A stretch of DNA of 64,000 bases, taken from NCBI GenBank assembly GCA_030247675.1, contig JAOTRX010000002.1:1550001-1614000 (forward strand), in the 5' to 3' direction. Position numbers and translations under genes: made by a program. The notes under the pieces were generated by a model. The model was not told the DNA's origin and ran no database searches. It saw nothing but the letters and a program-made list of their open reading frames with translations. Origin of the DNA: Desulforhopalus sp. (GTDB taxonomy: Bacteria > Desulfobacterota > Desulfobulbia > Desulfobulbales > Desulfocapsaceae). Positions 41,991 through 50,729 of the stretch are shown one piece after another (position 1 is the first letter of the stretch; every line of letters starts with the position of its first letter).

Positions 41991-42782
41991 TCATTCTTCC
42001 AGGCCGCAAAGCATAAAACCAAGAATCGGCTGACATTTTTCCCGGCAAGAACCACTGAAGGTACCGTGTTGCCGGGTGCCGGAGGGGTTCTCCCGTCCCC
42101 AGTAAAATTCGGTGAGACCCACCGGTCGCAGCTGGTTCCGGGCGGCATAATTCAAGAGTTTTGGCGCGCAGCAGTCGCCGGTCCCAGTCGGCATGCCGGA
42201 TTTTTCCCCGTAAAAGGCCTCGTCGAGACCGACCGTTTCTCCCCGGAAATTGCTGAGCCGGTACAATCCATGCATCTCCCGCATCAGCTGTTGGGATTGC
42301 CGGCGCCGTTCCCGGCGCAGGTTCAGCCATTTTTCATCATGGGCCCGGCAGCCGTCGATATCCCGGCTCAGGGCCTTGATCCGCGGCTCCACCAGCGCAC
42401 TGAGTGCCATAAATTCATCCACCGGAAAAAGCGGCGGCACCCAGCCGTCGACCAGCCAGAAACCGTTGTACTGGCCCGAGAAGGCGCGCAGAATAGTAGT
42501 TGTCCCGTCCGGACCTAGACATTCGAGGATGCCGAACATCTTGCCTCGCGCCGGGCCAAGGAGCCAATCGGTTGCCAGGGCCGGCAGAGCAGGGGAATGG
42601 CCAGCAAAAAGATCGATGGTCCCTTGGTCAGTCAAGAGATCCATGAGTTGCCGGCTATGGGCGAGGGTGTTGCCCGGGCCGAGCCAGTGTTTCCGGCCGC
42701 ATCGCCTGCAGAAACCGCCACTTTTTATGACGTCGTTGCCGGTTCCGGCATGTATTGGCCTGGGTGGTTGATGGAAAATCAT
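41991..42782 (-). CDS. N-terminal half of a split RluA-like pseudouridine synthase
   Basis: A 263-residue protein equal to the N-terminal region of long (about 550-residue) RluA-like synthases: a zinc-like FCRRCGRKHWL start, KMFGILECL, AFSGQYNGFWLVDGWVPPLF, a basic coiled middle, and the conserved PTGTGDCCAPKLLNYA, TEFYWG and CREKCQPILGFML blocks. It ends at a UGA that is in frame with the catalytic domain two codons later. ATG 42782 is preferred since the longer reading to 42971 adds low-complexity, unlike sequence; neither has a strong ribosome site. It may assist RNA recognition of the partner half. Confidence 0.75.
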   Translation of the reverse strand: MIFHQPPRPIHAGTGNDVIKSGGFCRRCGRKHWLGPGNTLAHSRQLMDLLTDQGTIDLFAGHSPALPALATDWLLGPARGKMFGILECLGPDGTTTILRAFSGQYNGFWLVDGWVPPLFPVDEFMALSALVEPRIKALSRDIDGCRAHDEKWLNLRRERRRQSQQLMREMHGLYRLSNFRGETVGLDEAFYGEKSGMPTGTGDCCAPKLLNYAARNQLRPVGLTEFYWGRENPSGTRQHGTFSGSCREKCQPILGFMLCGLEE

Positions 42783-43036
42783 TTTTGCGCGGTGCCGGTG
42801 GTTCTTCCTGGATAGGGGCCTTGGGGACTGGGGCAAGATACACCGCCCGGGAGCAAATGCCCAATCTTTTCCGGGGTACGGGAAAGCAATGGTTGTTGTG
42901 CCCTGGCCGATTGGCAAGGCCTTGCTTCCGCTTAAAATTTTAATGTGGTATTGTACCTGCGAGCTGGCCATTTTTTTTCCGGGGCCGGCATATTTCCCGG
43001 CAGAGCCGCAACGCCTATAAAAGAAGGAAGAAAATC

Positions 43037-44044
43037 ATGACATTACAGCGGCAAGACAGCACCGGCGCCTTCCACGATCTGGGACCGGACCGGGTGCTGA
43101 ATCTCGTTGAGAAGGAACTGGGCATTCGCTGCAACAACCTGTTTCGCACCCTCAATAGCTACATCAACCGGGTATTCGAGATCGAAACGGAAGAGGGCAT
43201 CCGGCTGGTTGTGAAGTTTTACCGGCCCGGTCGATGGTCGAAAAAGGCCATCCTTGATGAACATAAATTCCTCAGTCAACTGGCGGAGCAGGAGATTCCG
43301 GTCATCGCGCCCCTCCTGTTCCGGGATGGTGAGACCCTTGCCGCAAGCGATGGGCTTCTCTACGCCGTTTTCCCGAAATGCGGCGGCCGCAGCAGCGATG
43401 AGTTTACCGATGAGCAGTGGCTGCAGCTCGGCCGCTTGATCGGCAGGGTCCATAAAGTCGGCGAGACCGCCAAGGCGAAACACCGGATAACCCTGGCACC
43501 GCAGCAATCGACTCTTAGCCAGCTCCAGTATCTGCTTGCTTCCCCCTGCGTCACCGAGGAGTTGAAGCCTCTTCTTAACTCCACGGTATTGCGGATAATT
43601 GCCGCAATCGAACCGCTTTTTGCTACAACCAAGAACATCCGCATTCATGGCGATTGTCATTTTTCCAACATCATAAACCGGCCAGGCGAATCTTTGCATC
43701 TCATCGATTTTGACGATATGGCCATGGGCCCGCCGGTCCAGGACGTCTGGATGCTGCTGCCCGGAGGAGCGGACGAGGCGGTGGTTGAACTCGACCTCTT
43801 CCTGGAGGGATATGAGACCTTTCGGGCCTTTGACCGGCGGACCCTCCGCCTCATCGAGCCGCTCCGGGCGATGCGTTTTATCCACTATATGGCCTGGTGT
43901 GCCCATCAGGTTGCGGCGGATGGGATGACCAGAGCCATCGACGGCTTCGGTACCCGCGACTATTGGCAGCGGGAGATTGACGACCTGGTCGATCAAGAGA
44001 AGCGAATTGCCGAGGATAAGCAGCCTTCCGGCAATGTTCTTTAG
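43037..44044 (+). CDS. srkA: SrkA/YihE-family stress-response protein kinase
   Basis: A 335-residue kinase of the RdoA/SrkA family, within the APH-like superfamily. Visible: the nucleotide-lobe FYRPGRWSKKAILDEHKFL, catalytic loop IRIHGDCHFSNII, and metal-binding LIDFDDMAMGPPVQDVWML; the length is close to E. coli SrkA (328). The E. coli protein is a Ser/Thr kinase that counters MazEF-type death under envelope and oxidative stress. AAGGAAG lies before the ATG. It stands alone; its 3' end faces the leftward methyltransferase-like gene 20 bases away. Confidence 0.9.
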   Translation: MTLQRQDSTGAFHDLGPDRVLNLVEKELGIRCNNLFRTLNSYINRVFEIETEEGIRLVVKFYRPGRWSKKAILDEHKFLSQLAEQEIPVIAPLLFRDGETLAASDGLLYAVFPKCGGRSSDEFTDEQWLQLGRLIGRVHKVGETAKAKHRITLAPQQSTLSQLQYLLASPCVTEELKPLLNSTVLRIIAAIEPLFATTKNIRIHGDCHFSNIINRPGESLHLIDFDDMAMGPPVQDVWMLLPGGADEAVVELDLFLEGYETFRAFDRRTLRLIEPLRAMRFIHYMAWCAHQVAADGMTRAIDGFGTRDYWQREIDDLVDQEKRIAEDKQPSGNVL

Positions 44045-44063
44045 GCCCGGTCAGGGGCAGGTC

Positions 44064-44879
44064 CTACCTCCCCCCGGCGGCATCACGCCAGAAGGCCAGC
44101 AGCCTTTGCGACAGGCTCAGGTTGTTGGCCCTGGCGACGCCCGCCACCTCCTTGAAATCAATCTGATAACGGCTGGCCAATTTGTTCAGATCCTTGTCCT
44201 TTCTGGCAAGGAGCCGCCAGGGGATGGGGCCGGTCATCGCCAGGGCGACGATATTGCCCCGCTGGGGAACGGGCAGGTACAGGGCATCGGCAAAATGGCC
44301 GGCAATTAGGGCCTTGATGTCCCGGTAGCGGGGCGCATCGCTGCTCCAGAGATTGCAGCTCATTACTCCGCCGTTTTTCAGCCGTGCCGAGCAGGCAGCA
44401 AAAAATTGCGCCGAATAGATGGTCGGCGCCATACCCTGATCATCAAAGGCATCGACCAGGATGAGGTCGTAACTTTTGTTGACTGTGTCCTGTAGAAATT
44501 CCAGGCCATCCTGGCAGTGGAGGACGATCTGCTCGCTTTCCCTGAGGCGGAAATAGCCCTGCGCCAGGGCGAGGATATGCGGCGAAGAGTCGACGCCATC
44601 GATGTAACAGCCAGGAAAATGGTGGGAGTAAAAACGGACCAATGAGCCGGCCCCGATGCCGACAATAAGGATATCCCGAGGATCCGGTTGGAGGAGGAGG
44701 CTTGCCGCCATATACTGGGTGTAGGGAAGAATCAGGGTCTGGGGGGAGGATAAGGACATCCGGCTCTGCAGATGTTCGGAAGCGAAATACAGCGAGCGGT
44801 GATCGCCATTGTCCAGTATTTCCACCAGATACCCATTCACCTTCTTCTTATAAACCGAAAAGCCCGGAGCAGATGACAT
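44064..44879 (-). CDS. Spermidine-synthase-like methyltransferase-fold protein
   Basis: A 271-residue protein with the Rossmann core of the SpeE group. Motifs include LPYTQYMAASLLL, the nucleotide-binding ILIVGIGAGSLVRFY, VDSSPHILALAQGYF, and the catalytic-site-like DLILVDAFDDQGMAP. The N-terminal tetramerisation beta domain of true spermidine synthases is reduced, and the usual EEGG loop before GGG is missing, so polyamine synthesis should not be assumed; spermine/spermidine synthase-domain methyltransferases of unknown substrate fit better. It is monocistronic, with a 387-base gap holding repeat copies D1 and D2 at its 5' side. Confidence 0.8.
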   Translation of the reverse strand: MSSAPGFSVYKKKVNGYLVEILDNGDHRSLYFASEHLQSRMSLSSPQTLILPYTQYMAASLLLQPDPRDILIVGIGAGSLVRFYSHHFPGCYIDGVDSSPHILALAQGYFRLRESEQIVLHCQDGLEFLQDTVNKSYDLILVDAFDDQGMAPTIYSAQFFAACSARLKNGGVMSCNLWSSDAPRYRDIKALIAGHFADALYLPVPQRGNIVALAMTGPIPWRLLARKDKDLNKLASRYQIDFKEVAGVARANNLSLSQRLLAFWRDAAGGR

Positions 44880-45099
44880 GGTAAAGGTGTGCAGTTGTAG
44901 TGCCGCATGGCGGATGGCGGCTGGAAATTAATATTTGAGAAAATCTTGCCAACCTAACTATATTACTTCTCCCGGCAATGGCTGTCAAAAAGACAAGGTC
45001 GCACTATCCGGCAGGAGGATTATTTTTTTCCAAACTCTTTTTAGGTCACAGCATTTCACCAGTTAATTTCTTGACTGAAGATATGCTGTTTTGGCATAC

Positions 45100-45211
45100 T
45101 AAAAGTTGAGTTGAGCAGCTTGTCTGCTCATACGAAACTTATGCCCTTGCGGTATATAGCTGAGTTGAGCAGCTTGTCTACTCATACGAAACTTATGCCC
45201 TTGCGGTATAA
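45100..45211 (+). repeat. Two-hairpin dispersed repeat, tandem copies D1 and D2
   Basis: Two units 54 bases apart. D1: TGAGCAG (45112-45118), loop CTTGT, CTGCTCA (45124-45130), then TATGCC (45140-45145), loop CTTGC, GGTATA (45151-45156). D2 repeats this at 45165-45210 with one substitution in the first stem (CTACTCA). The pair ends 56 bases before the response-regulator start and fills the otherwise empty gap 44880-45266. Confidence 0.85.
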
Positions 45212-45266
45212 GCGAGGCGGGAAAAACCTGCCGCAATGTTCCAGAGAATCGGAGGCCCCCTTGCAG

Positions 45267-45650
45267 ATGGATGAAACAAAAAAGAAAATCCTCGTCATGG
45301 ATGACGAGGATATGGTTGGCGAAATCGCCTGCCAGCTGCTCCGCTATCTCGGTTTTGATGCCGTATGGGTGGCCAGCGGCGAGGAAGCCATTGAAGAATT
45401 CACCAAACAAAAAAATGCAGGAAACGGCTACTCGGCAATAATCATGGATCTCACTATTCCCGGGGGAATGGGCGGCAGGGAAGCCGTAGTGGCGATCCTT
45501 GCCATTGACCCACTGGCCAAGGTCTTCGTCTCCAGCGGTTATGCCAATGATCCAATCATGATCAATTGCCAGGAGTACGGCTTTGCCGGTGCTATCGCCA
45601 AACCCTTTGACCTCGCCGCCCTGAAGCAGACTTTCGGTGTCTTGTCATAA
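45267..45650 (+). CDS. Stand-alone response regulator receiver (CheY-like)
   Basis: A 127-residue single REC domain: acidic pocket VMDDEDMVGE, phosphoacceptor Asp in IIMDLTIPGGMGG, threonine/serine switch in VFVSSGYAND, and Lys in IAKPFDLAALK. The sequence style matches receivers from PAS-hybrid kinases. There is no output domain, so it would act by protein-protein contact or phosphate transfer. No kinase is adjacent; orphan kinases lie at 52-57 kb. ATG 45267 has GGAGG 11 bases upstream; a TTG two codons earlier has better spacing. Its leader contains the tandem hairpin repeats. Confidence 0.9.
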   Translation: MDETKKKILVMDDEDMVGEIACQLLRYLGFDAVWVASGEEAIEEFTKQKNAGNGYSAIIMDLTIPGGMGGREAVVAILAIDPLAKVFVSSGYANDPIMINCQEYGFAGAIAKPFDLAALKQTFGVLS

Positions 45651-45701
45651 TTTCCAGCCGGTGCCACAGGCTGGGTCCTTGGTTTTCCCACGAGTAGTCC
45701 T

Positions 45702-46853
45702 GTGACTGATTCCACCAGCAAATTCATCTACTTTGCGACAATTGTAACCTTCTGTTCGCTGTATGCGGCGCAACCTATCCAGCCGCTGTTTAAGAGCGAA
45801 TTTCATCTGAGCAACTTCCAGGCCATCCTCTTTACCACCCTGATGATGGCGCCGCTTGGCATCGCCCCTCTTTTGTACGGCTATATTCTTGAATCCTTCT
45901 CCGCCAAGGTGATGCTCCGTTCGGCGCTGCTTGCCCTCGGCATCCTTGAACTGTTCTTTGCCACCGCCGACAACTATTTCACCCTCCTTGCCCTGCGTGG
46001 CGTTCAGGGCCTGATGATCCCGGCAATTCTGACGGCGCTCATGACCTATATCAGCTACACCTCGCCAAAAGAAAAGGTCCAGCATGCGATTGCCGTCTAT
46101 ATCGCCGCAACCATTGTCGGCGGCTTTCTCGGCCGCTTCTTGTCCGGGCTGTTTACCGATCTTTTTGGCTGGCGTTTCTTTTTCTTCATCCTTGGTTTGC
46201 TCCTCATGCTCAACAGTTACCTGCTTCGGGACATGGCCAGAGACGCCAAGCTGCAGTACGCCCGGCCAAAGCTTGCAGAGATTGCCGCCCTGCTCCGGGC
46301 AAGGCCATTTATATGGCTCTATGTTTCGATTTTTTGCCTGTTTTTTGTCTTTGCCGCCCTGATGAACTTTTTGCCCTTCGAGCTGAAACAGATCAATCCC
46401 GCCTCCCGGGAAACCGGGGTGGGGCTTCTGTATCTGGGGTACAGCATGGGGTTGCTGGTTTCTCTCAATACCCGGCGGATCACCAGCTTCTTTGGCGGTG
46501 AGGCGGGGGCCATTTCCGCCGGCATCCTGATCTTTGCCCTGGGTACCCTGTGTTTTATGGTGGAACAGTATCTGGTGATGTTTGCCGCTATGTTTGTCTT
46601 CTGTGCCGGTCTCTTTACCGCCCACTCCCTGCTGTCCGGTCTTGTCAACAAGCTCGCCGTCGACAACAAGGCCATTGCCAACGGCCTGTATATCTCCTTT
46701 TACTATACCGGCGGCACCCTCGGCTCGGTGTTGCCGGGCGCGGTGTTTCAGCGTTACGGCTGGCAGGCCTTTCTCCTCCAGCTTCTTATTATGATCGGTC
46801 TTGCCTTCTTCTTTTCCCGGCAATTGCGGGGCGTGGCCGGCGAGGGGAAGTAG
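45702..46853 (+). CDS. Major facilitator superfamily transporter
   Basis: A 383-residue inner-membrane protein with about twelve hydrophobic helices; the MFS loop between helices 2 and 3 is GYILESFSAKVML, and the central loop RDMARDAKLQYARPK separates two halves. The N-terminal phrase FCSLYAAQPIQPLFKSEFHLS resembles YnfM-type drug or metabolite exporters of the DHA1 group. A GTG start is used; no strong ribosome site is seen. Substrate unknown. It is convergent with the MATE gene, 25 bases apart. Confidence 0.88.
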   Translation: MTDSTSKFIYFATIVTFCSLYAAQPIQPLFKSEFHLSNFQAILFTTLMMAPLGIAPLLYGYILESFSAKVMLRSALLALGILELFFATADNYFTLLALRGVQGLMIPAILTALMTYISYTSPKEKVQHAIAVYIAATIVGGFLGRFLSGLFTDLFGWRFFFFILGLLLMLNSYLLRDMARDAKLQYARPKLAEIAALLRARPFIWLYVSIFCLFFVFAALMNFLPFELKQINPASRETGVGLLYLGYSMGLLVSLNTRRITSFFGGEAGAISAGILIFALGTLCFMVEQYLVMFAAMFVFCAGLFTAHSLLSGLVNKLAVDNKAIANGLYISFYYTGGTLGSVLPGAVFQRYGWQAFLLQLLIMIGLAFFFSRQLRGVAGEGK

Positions 46854-46878
46854 GCCCTTAAAGTCATCCTGCAAGAAT

Positions 46879-48276
46879 CTAGGCCTTGTCAACATCCTCA
46901 ATAACCAGCATCTTTTTCCATACCCCATGGCGGACCCGCAGGGCGGAGAGGATAAAGAGGCAGGTGACGAAGAACAGCACCCACAGCCAGGCGGTTACCA
47001 CGCCGATCTGCATGTATTCAATGCCGATATAGACCGGCAGGATCAGGCAGGTGGGCGAGATTATGGCAATGGCCAGCATCATGAAGCGGGTGTCGCCGGC
47101 GCCGCGCAGGGTGCCGCTGAAGACCATGTACAGGGCATCGAAAAACAGGTAGGCGGCGACGATCTGCAGCAGCGGATGGCTGAAGGCCAGCACCGCCTGA
47201 TGGGTAGCGGAATCCTTGCCGGCGGCAAGAAAGGGCGCAAGGACGAAGTCGGGGGCAAAGAGAAAAAGCAGATCCATGGCCAGGATATAGAGCATCAGCA
47301 TCCGGCTGCCGCTCCTTACGTAGGTGGCGGCAAGGCCGGGATTACCGCGGCCCAGGGCCTGACCGACGAGGATGCTCATCCCCTGGGAAACGCCCGCTGA
47401 GGGCATGAAGGCCAAGGCGTTGATGGACATGACGATGTTGGTTGCCGCCAGCTCGGCCAGGCCGATGCGGCCAACAAGAAGAATAAAGAAGGTAAAGGCG
47501 AGGATATCCATGGTAAACTGCAGGGAGCCGGGGATTCCAAAACGCATCAGTCTGGTGAAGATCTCCTTGTCGAAGCGGTAAGAGGTGAAGACCCCGAAGC
47601 GGCGGTTATTGGCCTTGGTAAAGATCAGGCCAGCGAGACAGATGACGTTCACCGCCCAGGATGCCACCATGGAGATGGCAGCGCCCCGGATGCCAAGCTC
47701 GGGCATGCCCCAGCGGCCAAAGATCAGGGCGTAATCAAGGGGGATGTGGACGATGACCCCGAGGAAGGTGATCAACATCACCGGCCTGGTGATTCCCCGC
47801 CCGGCATAAAAGGTGGCAAGGGTGGCCATCGCCACATGCAGCACCGCGCCCTGACAGAGAACGGAAAAATAGATCTCCTCAAGCGCCTGCACCCCCGGCG
47901 GATGCCCGGCGAGGGCAAAGAGCGGTTTTGCGGCAAAGATCCCCAGCAGATAGAGAATAAGGCCGGAGGCAAGGGTGAAATACATCCCCTGCCACAAAAC
48001 GCAGCCGATCTTCTGGTGGTCACCCCGGCCAGTGTACTGGGCGATAAAGACCCCGGCATAGCTGCCGACGCCGCCAAAAAAGGCGATGGGCAGATAGGAG
48101 GTGATACCGGCGGGCAGGGCGGCGGAGATCGCGTCGATGCTGTAATTGGCAAGAAAGATTCGGTCGATGAACTCCATCACCGTGGTCGCTGAAAGACTGA
48201 TGACCAGTGGCAGGCAGACGTGCAGCACCTCACGGTAGCGGCGGTCTCGGCTCGGAATTTTTGGGGAAGAACTCAT
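46879..48276 (-). CDS. MATE-family efflux transporter
   Basis: A 465-residue inner-membrane antiporter with twelve hydrophobic segments. Features of MATE: VLHVCLPLVISLSATTVMEFIDRIFLANYS at the N-terminus, the IAQYTGRGDHQKIG loop, and the second-half GMSILVGQALGRGNPGLA, with the pseudo-repeat between halves clear. MATE proteins export cationic drugs or organic compounds in exchange for Na+ or H+. A short cytoplasmic tail WKKMLVIEDVDKA follows the last helix. It is divergent from the ferredoxin-nitroreductase gene across about 100 bases. Confidence 0.92.
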   Translation of the reverse strand: MSSSPKIPSRDRRYREVLHVCLPLVISLSATTVMEFIDRIFLANYSIDAISAALPAGITSYLPIAFFGGVGSYAGVFIAQYTGRGDHQKIGCVLWQGMYFTLASGLILYLLGIFAAKPLFALAGHPPGVQALEEIYFSVLCQGAVLHVAMATLATFYAGRGITRPVMLITFLGVIVHIPLDYALIFGRWGMPELGIRGAAISMVASWAVNVICLAGLIFTKANNRRFGVFTSYRFDKEIFTRLMRFGIPGSLQFTMDILAFTFFILLVGRIGLAELAATNIVMSINALAFMPSAGVSQGMSILVGQALGRGNPGLAATYVRSGSRMLMLYILAMDLLFLFAPDFVLAPFLAAGKDSATHQAVLAFSHPLLQIVAAYLFFDALYMVFSGTLRGAGDTRFMMLAIAIISPTCLILPVYIGIEYMQIGVVTAWLWVLFFVTCLFILSALRVRHGVWKKMLVIEDVDKA

Positions 48277-48379
48277 TGGCAGGCGTGATACGGTTAAATT
48301 TCAGTCAAGGGATGGCGTCCCGGCAGGACTGTGGTGTTCTTACACCACCTGCAAAACAAAGGATAGCGAGAAGATGCTC

Positions 48380-49288
48380 ATGCAACAGGTAATCATCAAT
48401 CGGCAAGACTGCACGGGTTGCGGCATCTGCGTGGAAATTTGCCCGTACCAGGCGATACGCCTTGAGGACGGCACGGCGGTGCACAATGGCATTGCCTGCT
48501 TTCTCTGCGGCCATTGCCAGGCCGCTTGTCCACAGGGGGCGATCGCTATTCCCGGCCTGCAGGTGCTCCTTGGCCTTGCAACCATCGCCGAAAAAGCGGA
48601 GGTGCTGCCGCCGGGTACCATCCAAACGGCAGACCTCGTCACCCTGATGCGGTCGCGCCGCTCCTGCCGGAAATACCAGGAAAAGTCCGTGCCGCTGGAA
48701 GTACTTACCGATCTGGTAAAAATCGGCACCACCGCACCCTCCGGCACCAATAGCCAGGGGTGGAATTTTATTATCTTACCGAGCCGTGACGACCTCCTCG
48801 TTCTTGGCGGCCTGGTGAGTGACTTTTACCGAGGTCTGAACAAGATGGCGGCAAACCCCGTGCTGCGCGGCCTGGTCAAAGTCTTCGGCGGCGATAGCCT
48901 TGGCCGCTATTACCGTAACTATTACGACTCGGTAGCCAAGGCCCTCAAAGAATGGGACGAAGACGGTACGGACCGGCTCTTCCATGGCGCGGCGGCTGCT
49001 ATCCTCGTCACCGGCCGGAGAGAGGCCAGTTGTCCGGCGGAAGATGCCCTGCTTGCCACCCAGAATATCCTCCTTGCCGCCCATGCCATGGGGCTTGGCA
49101 GCTGTCTTATCGGCTTTGCCGTCGAGGCCTTGCGGCGCAACAAATCCATGCGCCGGCAACTAGCGATTCCGGCAGATGAGGTGGTCTACAGCGTCATCGC
49201 CCTAGGCTTTCCGGCGGTTGTCTATCAACATCCGGCTGGTCGCAAGGCTGTCGAGCCCAGAGTCCTGCACCTGACAAAGATGCCCTGA
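48380..49288 (+). CDS. Nitroreductase-family protein with N-terminal 2[4Fe-4S] ferredoxin domain
   Basis: A 302-residue fusion. Residues 1-60 contain two ferredoxin motifs, CTGCGICVEICP and CFLCGHCQAACP. Residues about 85-290 are an FMN nitroreductase domain opening LMRSRRSCRKYQEKSVPLEVL, with APSGTNSQGW and an HAMGLGSCLIGFA segment. Ferredoxin-nitroreductases are common in anaerobes and reduce small electrophiles or nitro compounds with ferredoxin electrons; the true substrate is unknown. ATG 48380 has GAGAAG six bases upstream, the ATG two codons earlier does not. Monocistronic. Confidence 0.92.
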   Translation: MQQVIINRQDCTGCGICVEICPYQAIRLEDGTAVHNGIACFLCGHCQAACPQGAIAIPGLQVLLGLATIAEKAEVLPPGTIQTADLVTLMRSRRSCRKYQEKSVPLEVLTDLVKIGTTAPSGTNSQGWNFIILPSRDDLLVLGGLVSDFYRGLNKMAANPVLRGLVKVFGGDSLGRYYRNYYDSVAKALKEWDEDGTDRLFHGAAAAILVTGRREASCPAEDALLATQNILLAAHAMGLGSCLIGFAVEALRRNKSMRRQLAIPADEVVYSVIALGFPAVVYQHPAGRKAVEPRVLHLTKMP

Positions 49289-49389
49289 TAATCGTTCTTG
49301 GAAGTTCGGCACTTGCACTGCCCGAAAAATAGCTTATATAGGAATGACAGGATGATAGGGAGAACACTCGGTGACGGGAGGGGACGGCC

Positions 49390-49782
49390 ATGGACTCGAC
49401 AAAGCAGCTAACAGTTATACTCTACTCCTTTGGCTATAAATATGGCCCGCCCTTTGATGTCAATCTGCTCTGGGATGTGCGTTTTCTCCCCAACCCTTAC
49501 TGGGTTCCCGAATTGCGGCCAAAAGACGGCAGGGATCCCGAGGTTGCCGGACACGTAGTGGCGAGTGCCGCCGGCCAGGCCTTTCTGCAGCATCTCGCAC
49601 CCCTGTTACAATTCCTCATCAAAGAAAATCTGGCCGCCGACAAGAAGACCCTGCGGATCGCCATCGGTTGCACCGGCGGCCGCCATCGATCGGTTGCCGT
49701 CACTGAAGAGGTTGCGGCAATACTCCGTGATCTGCCGGTGCGGTTGACCGTCTTCCACCGCGATATTGCCAGAGAAGCATAG
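49390..49782 (+). CDS. Stand-alone RapZ C-terminal-like domain protein
   Basis: A 130-residue protein matching only the C-terminal half of RapZ, the E. coli RNase adapter for small RNA GlmZ. Matching blocks: LYSFGYKYGPPFDVNLLWDVRFLPNPYW, RPKDGRDPEV, and the nucleotide/sugar-phosphate-site IGCTGGRHRSVAVTEEVA. The N-terminal P-loop half is absent and the start is natural, so this is a short family member rather than a truncation. In RapZ this domain binds RNA and glucosamine-6-phosphate; either role is possible here. It is alone and convergent with the HDOD gene. Confidence 0.88.
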   Translation: MDSTKQLTVILYSFGYKYGPPFDVNLLWDVRFLPNPYWVPELRPKDGRDPEVAGHVVASAAGQAFLQHLAPLLQFLIKENLAADKKTLRIAIGCTGGRHRSVAVTEEVAAILRDLPVRLTVFHRDIAREA

Positions 49783-49841
49783 CCGGGTCCCTCCGTTTAA
49801 AACCCGGCCTTCCCCTCCGCCATCTCAGCCGGCCATCGCAG

Positions 49842-50729
49842 CTACAGGGCGAGGATATCGAGAATACCGTTGCCGTTTTCCCGGTCTATCTTCACCCAGG
49901 CAAACAACGATTCCAGGGTAATATCCTCCCACGGGAGCTGCAGGCCCCGCCATTGCTCGAAAAATCCGGGCAGGCTTGAGTCGAGGGCAGCCTTCAGGAC
50001 GTATTCGTCCGGTTTTTCCGGGAGGAGGTGCATATGGGCAAGAAAGTCAGCCAGTTGGATCACCAGGGGATATTCCTGGAGCTGTCCGGGAGTCCCCGTG
50101 GGATGGTGATGGCGCAGGGCGATGATGAGGTTGTCGGGAAACTGCCAGTGTTGCAGCAGGCGACTGCCAACCAGGTCGTGGGTGGTGGAAAAAACTGCCT
50201 TTTCTTTTGCCAGTAGATCTTTTGTAGTAATCCCTGTGAGCCATTGGGCGGTGTCGTAGCGTTTGCCGAAGGCGAGAAGCATGGCGAGTTTGCCGATATC
50301 GTGCAGTAGGCCGGCGGCAAAGAATTGGCCGGAGGGTAGCCCCAGATATTCGCCGATAATCCTCGCCGCCAATCCGCAGGTAAAAGAGTGATCCCAGAAG
50401 GCGTTGAGGTCGTGCTCGCAGGTCTTGAAGATCGGTAGCAAGACCTGCACGGCAGCCTTGGCGAGGACAATATTTTGCACTTCATTGAAGCCGAGATAGG
50501 CGACAGCCGTCTCCAGAGAGTCGACTTTTTTCGACCGTCCGTATAAGGCCGAATTGGCAATTTTCAGCACGGCGACACACATGGTCTGATCAGGGAGAAT
50601 TGCCTTTACCAGATCATTGGCCGAGCTGTCCGGATTGCTGGTCACCGTCAGGACATTGGTCACGGTCACCGGCAGCGGCGGGAGGCTTTCGAGCTGCTGC
50701 TCAATTGATATGGGTTTTGGCTCGTTCAT
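49842..50729 (-). CDS. HDOD-domain signalling protein
   Basis: A 295-residue cytoplasmic protein. The HDOD domain spans about 10-210: LESLPPLPVTVTNVLTVTSNPDSSANDLVKAI, VLKIANSALYGRSKKVDSLETAVAYLGFNEVQNIV, and the HD-like AAGLLHDIGKLAMLLAF. HDOD is related to HD hydrolases but usually lacks hydrolase activity and works in c-di-GMP or two-component networks. The C-terminal 80 residues form an extra helical region. There is no output domain. A 346-base stretch lies at its 5' side. Confidence 0.9.
   Translation of the reverse strand: MNEPKPISIEQQLESLPPLPVTVTNVLTVTSNPDSSANDLVKAILPDQTMCVAVLKIANSALYGRSKKVDSLETAVAYLGFNEVQNIVLAKAAVQVLLPIFKTCEHDLNAFWDHSFTCGLAARIIGEYLGLPSGQFFAAGLLHDIGKLAMLLAFGKRYDTAQWLTGITTKDLLAKEKAVFSTTHDLVGSRLLQHWQFPDNLIIALRHHHPTGTPGQLQEYPLVIQLADFLAHMHLLPEKPDEYVLKAALDSSLPGFFEQWRGLQLPWEDITLESLFAWVKIDRENGNGILDILAL

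Noticed and set aside
41985..41993. UGA in the split RluA-like gene as a true selenocysteine codon
   Set aside because: It lies in a variable linker without a catalytic residue in relatives; the only nearby hairpin (CCATG/CATGG) is short and too close to the UGA.
44064..44879. Annotation as functional spermidine synthase (speE)
   Set aside because: Only the Rossmann core is convincing; the N-terminal domain and substrate-specific residues are not clear, so a general methyltransferase-fold call is safer.
45100..45211. Twin-hairpin repeats as a c-di-GMP or guanidine riboswitch
   Set aside because: The conserved cores of those riboswitches (GEMM or ACGR loops) are absent, and copies also lie at gene ends, which does not fit a cis leader switch.
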